Below, piece by piece: positions 1-10,200 of a stretch of DNA of 64,000 bases (position 1 is its first letter; each line of letters opens with the position of its first letter). Below the pieces are notes generated by a model that ran no database searches, was not told where the DNA came from, and saw nothing but the letters and a program-made list of their open reading frames with translations. The DNA is from Pogostemon cablin. Taxonomy: Eukaryota; Streptophyta; Magnoliopsida; Lamiales; Lamiaceae. The position numbers were made by a program, and so were the translations under genes. Where the stretch lies: contig CM042955.1 in NCBI GenBank assembly GCA_023678885.1, positions 35,310,088 to 35,374,087 on the forward strand. Direction: 5' to 3'.

Positions 1-1530
1 GCCTAAGTCGGAGAGTGAAAAGATTATCGCTATCCTTCGAGGAGAATCCACATCCCCAGATGGAAAGAGCAAATCTTGAAGATCTACAAGATCTATATGA
101 GTCATTCTAGGGACTATCAATTGTAGATCTAAAAATGAATATTGGAGAAACATCAAGCTCACACCAACAATCGTAGGCTCTGCAGACACAACGTGATCCG
201 AGCCAAAATGAAAGAACCTCTGGACTACATGGAGTCCAGGGAATAAGACAAGAAGAGACAACCCAACAACAAGGAAACTTCAAGACGAAAGCGATGGGAT
301 TATTAATAAGAGCAAGCCGAGTTCGAGGATCTAATCTACACAACACCTCATATGGACGGTCTCATCTTGAACCAATAAATCCATACATATTGATCCTGAA
401 CCTCGACACGCTGGACTTCAAGAACAGAGAGACCATGATTGACGAATTGACAAATGCAATGAAGATTGCAGGAGGTGCACTAGGATAAAGAAGGGTTCAT
501 AAGATTCATAACTATGAGCCTGAAAGGATCAGTAAAGTGCGTCTGGGAAGAGCTCTCAGATGAAGTCAAGAAGGAAACCATGGAAAGCGAAGATCTCGGC
601 AATATTGTTGATCGCATGGCCAAGATCTTTAAGATCCACTTCATTGGAGTAGGTTACTTCGAAGGAATGAAGGAAGAAAATAAGAAAAAGTATAGGAATG
701 CCCTATACAGCTTGGAACTGCTTAACATTTGTCACATAAACGAGTACATCAAACTCTTCAAAGAGTATAGATGAAAATCAAAGATTAAAGAGGATGAAGT
801 ATTCCACATGTTCTTTGCAAAGATCCCAAGTCCATGGAGAGAAATGTTGATCAAATAATATAAACCATGTGAATTGGATTCGATAGCAAGGAGAATGTCC
901 TTTCTCAAAGCTAAAATTACAGAATGGTGCCATCAAGCATCACTACATAAGAACTATAAGAGATTAATGGGAATCAATAAGACGGTACCCCTATGCTTGA
1001 GAGCAATGATCTTCCAACCATCATTGGAAAAAATCCAAGGAAACAGAAAATGATGAAGAAACATCATCCTTACACACAAAGAAGTAGAGGATGGAGGTCC
1101 AGAAGACCAAGATCCTTTTGGTCTAAATAGAAGGACCGAAGCTATAAATCAAGGCAGAGATCTGGACCATCAAGATGGAGTTCAAGAAGTTAAGCTTCAT
1201 CCTCAGGGTCAAACCAGATGAGCACAGGAAGAACTCCCACAAGAAAGACGTTCCGAAGAGCAGCCACACGAGTCAATAAAAGATTCAAGGATTGTAACTG
1301 CTACACGTGTGGAGAAAAGGGGCATATCTCATCGGATTGCCAAGAGAACCAGAAATGAGGAGTGCGACAGTTCGAAACAACTCCAGAAATGAAGGAGGCT
1401 ATTTACTTCCAAGACCTGGTACAGGTATATCAGTTTGAAGATATAACTTCAGATGAGAGCATCTACGAAGAAGAATACCTCAGTCTAGACGAATCTTCTG
1501 AAGATGAGTCAGAGTGAAGAAGAAAACTTC
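1..1530 (+). pseudogene. Endogenous pararetrovirus coat-protein remnant
   Basis: Broken reading frame of a Caulimoviridae-like coat protein. Open pieces at 294-488 and 514-774, then the continuation to about 1340, give Lys/Glu-rich helices followed by a Cys-X2-Cys-X4-His-X4-Cys zinc knuckle at 1299-1340. This is the RNA-binding signature near the C-terminus of caulimovirid coat proteins. An acidic Glu/Asp/Ser tail follows (about 1420-1520), also usual for these proteins. In-frame stops interrupt the frame, for example just after 774 and near 858. The coat-protein block lies upstream of the movement-protein block. From family knowledge this order fits cavemovirus/solendovirus-type genomes better than badna-, petu- or florendoviruses, where movement protein comes first. 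The left end runs off the window. A Gag from a retrotransposon is less likely because the next block is a movement protein. Confidence 0.7.
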
Positions 1531-1559
1531 AGACAAGAGATGCAAGAGGACATGTCGGG

Positions 1560-2560
1560 ATTTTTTTTCCAGACATCCATTTCTCACAGGACCCTTATGA
1601 GAATCATGAAGGAGGATCCAAGACTTAATCTATACGATGGATTTACCGTGGGATGACTAGAACGGCTCATCAGCTTCAAAAAGAGAAAGCATAACATCAT
1701 ATATAAGGTGACAGAAGGGGAAATTGCCATCCCAATAGAGCTCACGAGTAACGTGATGGAAATGCAACTAGTCCCTGTTGCTATTGGATCCACATCAGAG
1801 CAATTTGGATCCTCATCAAAGCAACTTTCAAAGAAGATATTGATACACTAATCGATATTGTAATTTTTGATAAAAGGATCAAGAATACGAGAGAAGCATG
1901 CTTGGGAGGAATCTCAGGGAACCTGTACGCAGGCAAGATGGCGTCCTACATATGCCAAAGGATTGCCTATAATCTGGAAGATAAAGACTTCAATAGGGCG
2001 CTCACCCTTCATCAAGATTTTAAAAACAAAGACTTGATGAAAGAAGGGAATAGGCCTTACTCTATCACATACAGTTTCTCGTATGCTCTGTTCAACACCC
2101 ATCATTCGGATCTATTCCTAATGAAGGAGTATATTGAGATACCAGATTTCAAAAACATATGTCAAAGGATTGCCAATAATCTGGAAGATAAAGACTTCAG
2201 TAGGGCGCTCACCCTTCATCAAGATTTCAAAAACAAAGACTTGATGAAAGAAGGGAATAGGCCTTACTCTATCATATACAGTATCTCGTATGCTCTGTTC
2301 AACACCCATCATTCGGATCTATTCCTAATGAAGGAGTATATTGAGATACCAGAAGTGTTCGAGAGGGTTGCATGCGCAACCAGGCCACAGATAATGGAGT
2401 TACCGCCAATCTACGACATGGATTTGCGAATCAAAGATAAGCCAGTCTGGAGTAGGCAAAACAACCGCAGATTCGAGCAGAGAAGGATTTCTTTCCAAGA
2501 AGACAGAATGAATAGTGAAAAATGGGGAAAGAAGCCGATCGTGGAGGTAATCTAGGAACC
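1560..2560 (+). pseudogene. Endogenous pararetrovirus movement-protein remnant
   Basis: Decayed cell-to-cell movement protein (30K superfamily, caulimovirid type). The open part at 1902-2555 has a glycine-rich GNLYAGK motif, a helix with ICQRI, and the block RPYSITYSFSYALFNTHHS, which resembles the conserved core of pararetroviral movement proteins. In the virus family this protein coats or gates plasmodesmata. The upstream portion (1560-1900) is readable but contains stops and a frameshift. A 207-bp in-frame tandem duplication lies inside the open segment and lengthens the protein by 69 codons. The C-terminal part is basic (RQNNRRFEQRR). Movement protein marks this as a virus-derived copy and not an LTR retrotransposon. 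Confidence 0.7.
1950..2353 (+). repeat. In-frame 207-bp tandem duplication
   Basis: Two near-identical copies begin at 1950 and 2157 (period 207 bp, 69 codons). The second copy ends near 2353. Only a few bases differ between them, for example tatgcc/tatgtc and cctataat/ccaataat at the starts. The frame is preserved across the junction. The copies look younger than the stop codons elsewhere in the viral remnant. Confidence 0.9.
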
Positions 2561-2569
2561 GGAGAAGTT

Positions 2570-3470
2570 CACAACTAAAGGTGAACTAAAATGCCCAAAA
2601 GGATAGAGAGGAGTCGAAGTAAGATTCGATATCACTAAAAAAACTCTATTCCTTGTGATGTCTTGTATTATCTTCAACAACCAACAACTGGGAGATACCA
2701 AGGACAGCTCAAACTTGGTGATCATAAGCTAATAATCGAGGGAGCTGCAGGAAGATTCCCAGAATAACTGGTGTTGGGATTGGAGTTTCTCGAGGATCAC
2801 AAACCGTGGGAACGATTACAAGATTGAATGGAGTTCACGGTCAAAGGAAAAAAATATAAAGTCTACTAGAAAGGGCTTTTATAAGCTCTGATCTACCCAT
2901 GACCACAAGTCCATTCTCGATATATATCACTACAGGGATGATATATAAGGAGCACCGTGCAGAGTATTTTGTGGCATATATTGATTCAGGAGCCGGTATT
3001 TGCATAGCAAGAGAAGGAGTATTTTCTAAAGGCTCTGGCGAAGATTTGCCAACAGTACTAGGAAAGAATTAATCACAGAGGGTGCTAATCCTTAAAAGAG
3101 AAATCAATTAAGCGGAAATTATGATCAGAGGAGCGGATCGTACCCCATGGTACAAAGTAAATACTCCACCGATATATTTTTCACGATATCAGAGCAGATA
3201 TTTTGTTAGAAAATAATTTTCTACAGACATTCAAGTGTTTTACCCAAGAAAACGCGACAAGAATGCTTATTTTCACAACCCTTTGTGAACATAAAATCAT
3301 CGCACCAAGACTGCGTAATGCATTTCAAAGAAAAATATCAATCAGATTTCGCAGTAAGCGTGGTGATAATGAAGGAAAACTTAGCTATCCAAAGATGAAT
3401 AATCGAAGGAAATATGGCGAAGCGGTCCTTCAAATGAGAACCGAGACCAGAGGAGGGTGAAAGATGAAAA
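2570..3470 (+). pseudogene. Pararetrovirus protease-region remnant
   Basis: Between movement-protein and RT blocks. The only clear motif is a hydrophobic strand ending in Asp-Ser-Gly-Ala (about 2960-2990), which matches the active-site loop of a retropepsin-like aspartic protease. It is followed by an Ile-Cys-Ile strand. Several stops occur around it. The 85-codon open piece at 3203-3460 is lysine/arginine-rich and sits in the linker leading to RT. In the family this protease cleaves the polyprotein; here it cannot be functional. Confidence 0.55.
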
Positions 3471-3599
3471 ACTTAAAGGAAAATACAATCCACATTCTTA
3501 AAGCAAGCCTGGGAGAAAGCCTACAGAGAAACGTCACAATCGAAGAACAAACATCTTTGGAGGACGTCAAGAAGAAGATACGAGGAACTTCAATGAGGA

Positions 3600-4558
3600 T
3601 CCTCTAGCCTGGTGGGATAAAAACAAGTTCAAAGCTTCACTCAAAGTAAAAGAAGGAAAGGAGCATGAGTTCGTAAGATACAAGCCTATCCTGATGAACC
3701 AAGAGGATCGAAAGGATATGCAGCTAATACTTAAGGAACATCTGGACCTTAAGTTGATATCACCAGGAGTATCTCCATACAGCAGTCCAGGATTTCTGGT
3801 TCAAAATTATGGAGAAGTTAAGCGGGGGAAGTCGAGACTTGTGATCAACTACAAAGGGATCAACAGCATCTTGGAGTTCGATGGATACTACATACCAAGT
3901 AGGGAACACTTGGTCAACTGTATCAAGAATGCCAAGGTATTCTCAAAGTTCGATTGCAAATTTGGATTCTACCAGATTATGATGGAAGAAGGAAGCAAAA
4001 AGTTCACAGCCTTCTCCACACCACAGGGTCATTATATCTGGAATGTCATGCCTATGGGCTTGACAAACGCATAACAGATATATCAGAGAAAGATGGATAA
4101 TCTTTTCAAAGATTATTTCCCATTCATGTTCGTTTATATAGATGACATCCTCATAGCTTCAAAGAACATGAATTAGCATTTGGCGCATCTGGAAGTATTT
4201 CAGAAACATGTTACAAAGAAGGATTAGCGCTTTCTGAAAAGAAGACAATAATTGCTATAAGGCAGATCGAGTTTCTTAGAGTAGAGATTGATGAGTCCGG
4301 AATTATTCTACAACCACACATTGTAGAAAAGGTTCAAGGATTTCCTGAAGATCTCAAGGACAAGAAGCAACTCCAAAGCTTCTTAGGAGTTGTTAACTTT
4401 GCTGGAATATTCATAAACAATCTGGCACAATACAGGAAGGTGTTCAGTCCCCTGTTGAAAAAAGATGTTAAGTTCAAATGGGATGAGTCACACCGAGAGA
4501 TGGTTAAACAACTAAAGGAGCATAACTTTTGGAGGACATTTCTCCAAAATTGAATTTG
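3600..4558 (+). pseudogene. Pararetrovirus reverse transcriptase remnant
   Basis: An open frame at 3694-4074 plus its continuation encodes the fingers and palm of a caulimovirid RT. It shows SPYSSPGFLV, RLVINYKGIN, a KFDCKFGFYQI block (motif A), FSTPQGHY and MPMGLTNA (motif B). The catalytic YIDD box follows at about 4135-4150, then thumb sequence with the FLGVVNF pattern near 4380-4400. Stops at 4072-4074 and about 4174 break the frame. Sequence ends near 4558 at the MITE, so most of RNase H is missing. The SPYSSPxFLV and RGKxRLVINYK patterns separate it from Ty3-gypsy RTs such as the one at 34 kb. Confidence 0.8.
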
Positions 4559-4569
4559 TGAACCGCGCT

Positions 4570-5134
4570 TAGGGATGGCAATGGGATGGGTATTTCTGGG
4601 CACCCGGTTTGTCCGAACCCTAATGGGTAGGATACGGGTTTGGGACGGGTACGGGTAGTTGTGAAAAATACCATTAGGGTTTGGGACGGGTACGGATAAT
4701 GCCTCAAATACCCGCGGGTACCCCGATTATATATATATATATATTTTTTTTTTTATAAAATTTAATATATATTATATAATTTATATATGATAAGATATTT
4801 TATATTTTTAATTAATAGTTATAAGTTTTATTTAATCATATTTTTCAATATTTATTTAAAATAATACAATTTATGTTATATTTAATTAAATAATAATGTA
4901 ATTTTTATTATTATACTTATTTAGATAATAAAAAAATATAAATATATATAAAATAAATATATATTAAATGGGTATGGGTACCCGCGGGTATTAATAAATG
5001 GTAATGGGACGGGTACGGGTATCATAATAAAATTTTTAAATGGGACGGATACGGATACGGGTAGTTATTTTTTTAATCGGATACAGGTACGGGTACCCCA
5101 AAATAAGCGGGTACCCTACCCGTTGCCATCCCTA
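4570..5134. mobile_element. hAT MITE, TAGGGATGGCAA family
   Basis: A 565-bp element with terminal inverted repeats TAGGGATGGCAA / TTGCCATCCCTA and an exact 8-bp target duplication ACCGCGCT (4562-4569 and 5135-5142). Eight-bp duplications and this terminus are typical of hAT elements. Both arms carry repeated GGGTACGGGTA-type motifs around an AT-rich core with an (AT)n run. There is no coding capacity. Relatives occur at 59.1 kb and 63.2-64.0 kb. It inserted at or near the right end of the pararetrovirus remnant. Confidence 0.9.
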
Positions 5135-5142
5135 ACCGCGCT

Positions 5143-5951
5143 CTGTTCGTCTTTTTTTTTCTTTTTTTTAATTTTATTTTATCCTCCTTTTTTAATTTAA
5201 TTTGAGAGGTATAATGAAATTATACCTTTGGTTTAGAATATATTTTATCCTAGTAGTTTAGGGTATATTTTAACTCTATGATTTATTATTTATCCTTAGA
5301 GAATAGGGTTAATTTTATAAGGGTATAATTATAATTTTATTCTTATAATTTAGGGTATATCTCACCATTAAAGTTTAAGATTTAGGAATAATTATAATTT
5401 CATGTGATTAAGGGTGTATTTTACCTCAAGTAGTTTAGTGTATAATTTAATTATAGGTTTTAGGGTATAATTATAATTTCACTCTGAATATTTAAGGTAT
5501 AATTTATCCCTGGGATTTAGAATCTTGGTATAATTGTAATTTTACATACCCTAAGATTTAGGGTATAATTGTTTTTCAAAGTATAATTTTTAAAAAAATA
5601 ATAAAAATAAGAAAGAACAAAGACTTTAATTAATGAAGTAAATTAGAGGCGTGGGTTCATTGGTGAGACGTTGAGGAAAGTAAGATGAAAAATGCATGGC
5701 ATAGTACGTGTTCCAATTTAAGTGAGTTGGCGTGATGGCCACGTCAGAAGTTGCTATTGAGTCCTAGTATTAAGGAAAGATAGATATAATCTATCCCACC
5801 TGAGAAAACCGTGAATTTCATGAATTTCTTTAAATCTACTCCATTCATTAAATCTAACAGTTAATATAAAGCCACATCACCCTATTTAATTATTTTAATT
5901 ATTAATTCCCATTAAATTTTCAACATTTGATTTTTTTTTAAAAAATTATTA
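5143..5951. other. AT-rich spacer with recurring GGGTATAATT motifs
   Basis: No gene seen. After a T-rich stretch, the segment 5200-5570 repeats the theme GGGTATAATTATAATTTT at irregular spacing of roughly 50-80 bp. A similar theme appears in inverse orientation at 21400-21740 (TAAACCCTAAAAT and similar). Both look like copies of one degenerate repeat family. The rest (5590-5951) is unassigned. Confidence 0.5.
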
Positions 5952-6277
5952 ATTAAGGCTAAGGCTGGACGGTACAGTATACCGAAATTATTTAAGCACA
6001 CCGTATACTGTAACAAAATTTTGATATTAGAAAATTTATACTGATACCAAATTTTGATATTAGAAAATATATACTGATACCGTACCAAAAGTTTCCGTAT
6101 ATCGATATTTCGGTACACTAATAATCAATACCGACTTTTTACCGAATACCGAAATATTATTTAAATCTGATATACCGATGGAGCATAGTTCATATAAGGA
6201 AAAAAATCTACTGCTATTACATATGTGCTCCATTAACTCCAAATGTTTGCTCAAACGAAAACATAGAACATACATCC

Positions 6278-7154
6278 TGTTGTATATCTAGACCATGCAT
6301 ATATGTGTAGATGTGTCTGTGGTTTATAGCAATAGATATACACAAGAAAGGTGAGAATGATGGTTGGCAGCAAGGTGATGATCAACAGTAAGATGATCAA
6401 GCTGCAGCAATGATAATCCATGACATGTTTTGTCATATTAATCGATCAAACTGAGTGTAGGTGATGGTTAGCTAGTTGTGGCTGTTATATGATAGTTGGA
6501 AGAAGTTGAAGATCAGTTAGAAGAAGATCAGTTGGCAAGGATTGGTTATAACCAACTGATCATTAGTTGATTAGCTTGATAATACATGCATGGCAGTTAA
6601 AATGGTGTATTGCTGCAGCTGATAAGCTATCATTGATTGACAGTTAATCTTGATTGGAATGTTAAGCTAGATCAAGAAGGAAGTTTTGGTTTTGATGGTG
6701 GAGATTCAACATATATGATCAGTTATAAGATTCAACCATAAAGATCAATGTGTTTGTTGAAATAGGAAGTTGAAGTAGGTTGAAGCAGTTGCAGCTAAAC
6801 TGATCATATGGCAGTTATGGTGTTGCTGGTGTGTGCATGATATGAGAAGTATATATATGTGATCATGCACAGCAAAACGGATACAAGTGTGTGAATCATC
6901 ACCATTCAAGCTAGTTTATAAGATTAGGGTTTTCTAAGTGTTTAAGTTCATCATCATCTTCATATTGTAACCATGATTCATCATATAGTGATTACTCTCT
7001 TTTAGAAAGTGGATGTAGATCAACATGATCGAACCACTATAATTCGTGTCTTCCTTCTTCGTTTAGTTCAATTTCTGGTTTGATTCAATACACAACTAGA
7101 TATTAGATTAGAGTGTGAGCAATTTGGTTGATCAAGCTTGCTGCATTCATAAGA
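6278..7154 (+). repeat. 5' LTR of the copia element
   Basis: Begins TGTTGTATATC and ends CATTCATAAGA, so the termini are TG...GA and not the usual TG...CA. Both LTR copies and the flanking CATCC duplication support this end. A TATA-like run (AGTATATATATG, about 6849-6860) is flanked by a 10-bp inverted repeat, TGTGCATGAT (6832-6841) and ATCATGCACA (6862-6871). This is probably the U3/R core promoter. The sequence is rich in GATCAGTT/AACTGATC repeats upstream, which may be enhancer-like. Confidence 0.9.
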
Positions 7155-7176
7155 ATTTGCGCCGTCTGTGGAAAGC
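7155..7176 (+). promoter_or_regulatory. Primer-binding site of the copia element
   Basis: Directly after the LTR lies ATTTGCGCCGTCTGTGG. It closely resembles the primer-binding site of the Tat gypsy element in this window (TGGCGCCGTCTGTGGGAAAC), apart from single-base gaps. It does not resemble the initiator-tRNA-Met site TGGTATCAGAGC usual for plant copia elements. The tRNA was not assigned. Confidence 0.6.
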
Positions 7177-7220
7177 CAACCAGAAGAAGAAGAAGAAGAC
7201 TCAGTGGAGAAGAAGATCAA

Positions 7221-10200
7221 ATGGTTACCACAAAGTTTGATATTGAAAAGTTCACAGAGAAGGCAGACTTCAGCCTATGGAGGATGAAGATGGAGGCCAT
7301 TTTGGTTCAACAAAGTTTATCAGATGCCATTAAACCATTGTCTGAAGGTCAGATTGCAGGAGTTGATGCTGCTGTTCTTGCAGCAGATCAAGATCAACAA
7401 ACCAAGGCCAGAAGTACTCTCATCTTGTGTCTTGGAGATAAGGCTCTAAGGGAGATCTCTAAAGAAGGTACTGCAAGAGGAGTTTGGAAGAAATTGGAGG
7501 AGTTGTACATGGTTAAAAATTTGGCCAACCGTTTGTACATGAAGCAGAAGTTGTACTCCTTCAAGGTATCAGAAGATAAGTCTATAATTGGTCAGTTAGA
7601 TGAGTTTAACAAGATCATTGATGACTTAGAAAATATTGATGTGGCCCTGTCAACTGAAGACAAGGCTGTCATTCTCATGTCAGCACTTCCAAAGTCTTTT
7701 GAAGGTTTGAGAGATACTTTATTATTTGCTAATGCTGAATCCATCTCCCTTGAGCAAGTGTTATCGGCAGTTAAGGCAAAGGTACTTCACAAGAATCCAG
7801 AACAACAAGCAAGTGTAGAAGGATTGACAGTGAAGAAACAGAACCAGTGGAGCAAGAACAACAAGAATAATAAGAGTAATATTGATAAGAGGAAGCCAGA
7901 AAAGAACTATAGTGCACCAGCAGATGAAGAAGAAAACAAGAATTGCTTCCACTGCAATAAGTCTGGACATTACAAGAAACAATATTTCAAATGGAAAGCA
8001 ATGGTGGCAAAGAAGATAGCTGAAAAGGGAAGCAATAAGAGGCCTCATGCAAATCAGGTAACAACAAATCAAGTTGCTACAGATTCTGATTTCATTGAAG
8101 CAATGTCTGTGTGTTCTAGTTCAGTATCAGAAGAATGGGTTATGGATTCTGGATGTACTTTTCATATGACTTCTATGAAAGATTGGTTTACTGAATTAAG
8201 GTCACAAGATGAAGGATCAGTAATGTTAGGTGATGATCATACTTGTAAAATTTTTGGAATTGGTTCTGTTAAACTTAAAATGTTTGATGGAAAAATCAGG
8301 ATGTTAAAGAATGTTAGATATGTACCAAGCGTAAGGAGAAATCTAATATCTCTTGGAATGTTAGTTTCTCAAGGTTATAAGTGCCATTTGAAAGGAGATA
8401 CACTTGCTGTCATAAAAGGAAAGTTAGTAGTTGTTGAAGGGTTCAAGAGGTCTGATCTGTACTTCTTGGATGGTTCTGTAGTGACTGGACAAATTAATAC
8501 AACTAAGGATGAGAGTAGTGTTAATGTTTGGCATGGGAGTCTTGGTCATATAAGTGAAAGAGGTTTACAAGAACTTGCAAGACAGAAGCTACTTGAGATC
8601 AGCTCAACCTGTAAGTTAGATCAATGTGAAGCTTGTATATTAGGAAAAGCAAAGAGGTTGAAGTTTGGTGCAGCTGAGCATAATACCAAAACTAGGTTGG
8701 AATATGTTCACTCAGATCTTTGGGGGCCTTCCAAGACTTCAACTATAGGAGGTGGGAAATACTTCATTTCATTTATTGATGATTATTCAAGAAAGGTATG
8801 TGTTAAAGTTCTGAAAACCAAGGATGAAGCACTGTCAGTTTTTAAAGTATGGTTGACAGAAGTAGAACTACAAACTGGAAACAAGGTCAAGTGTTTAAGA
8901 ACAGACAATGGGCTTGAATTTGTGTCACATGAATTCAATAAGTTTTGTCAAGAGAAAGGTATCAAGAGGCACAAGACAGTACCAGGTACTCCACAGCAAA
9001 ATGGAGTGGCTGAGAGAATGAATCAGACACTTCTTGCAAGAGTTAGGTGTATGATGAGTAGTGGAGGTTTCTCAAAAGGTTTCTGGGGTGAGCTAGTATG
9101 TACTGCAGCTTACTTGATCAATTTGTCACCATGCACAGCACTCAAGTTTAAACCACCTGAAGAAGTATGGTCTGGAAGGGTACCAGACTACAGTCATTTG
9201 AGGATTATTGGTTGTCTGGTGTATTCACATCAGAAACAAGATAAGTTGGATCCTAGAGCAGTTAAGTGTGTGCTAGTTGGCTATCCTAAAGAGGTGAAAG
9301 GGTATAGACTATGGTGTTATGAGAATAACAAGTTCATAGTTAGTAGAGATGTTACATTCAATGAAGAAAGGATGCCTTTGTTAGAGAAAGGGTCTGATAA
9401 GGTGATAACTGCTGATAAGTGTGAGTTTGAGGTGGAGCATGATGACAAAATAATTGTACAGCATGATCAAGATCAAAGAGAGGGTAATGTACCTGAAGAA
9501 ATAACTTCTGAAGAGAGGTCTGAGTCATCTGGTTCAAATGAAAGAAGAACTCTAAGTAGCTATCAATTGGTTAGGGACAAATTGAGAAGGCAGATCAAAA
9601 CACCTATAAGATACATAGAGGCAGATACTGTATCATATGCATTATATGTAGCATCAGATGTTGATGTCTATGAACCTAGGACATACTCAGAAGCAGTTTC
9701 AAGTAAGGAGAGTATGCATTGGTTGGATGCTATGGAAGAAGAGTTGCAATCTTTAAAAAGGAACAATACTTGGATGACTGTTGACAGGCCTGCTAACCAG
9801 AAACTTGTAGGTTGTAAATGGATATATAAGAAGAAACCAGTTACAAGCAAGGAAGGAGGAATAAGATATAAAGCCAGACTTGTAGAAAGAGGGTTTTCAC
9901 AGCAAGAAGGTGCAGATTATAATGAAATTTTCTCACCAGTAGTTAAACACTGCTCAATAAGGATCTTACTGTCATTAGTTACTCAGCTGGATTTGGAATT
10001 ACATCAGATGGATGTAACAACAGCTTTCTTGCATGGAAATTTAGATGAGAAGATTTATATGAAGATTCCTGAAGGTGTTAGTCTACAAGGAGCAGATTCA
10101 AAGGCTTGTTTATTACTTAAGTCACTATATGGTCTTAAGCAAAGTCCAAGACAATGGTATCTCAGGTTTGATGAGTACATTACTTCTAATGGTTTTATCA

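Noticed and set aside
1914..2312. Two similar - strand ORFs
   Set aside because: Shadows of the duplicated movement-protein segment; they match each other only because of the 207-bp duplication.
7761..8072. 103-codon - strand ORF
   Set aside because: Antisense shadow of the intact copia Gag-Pol frame.
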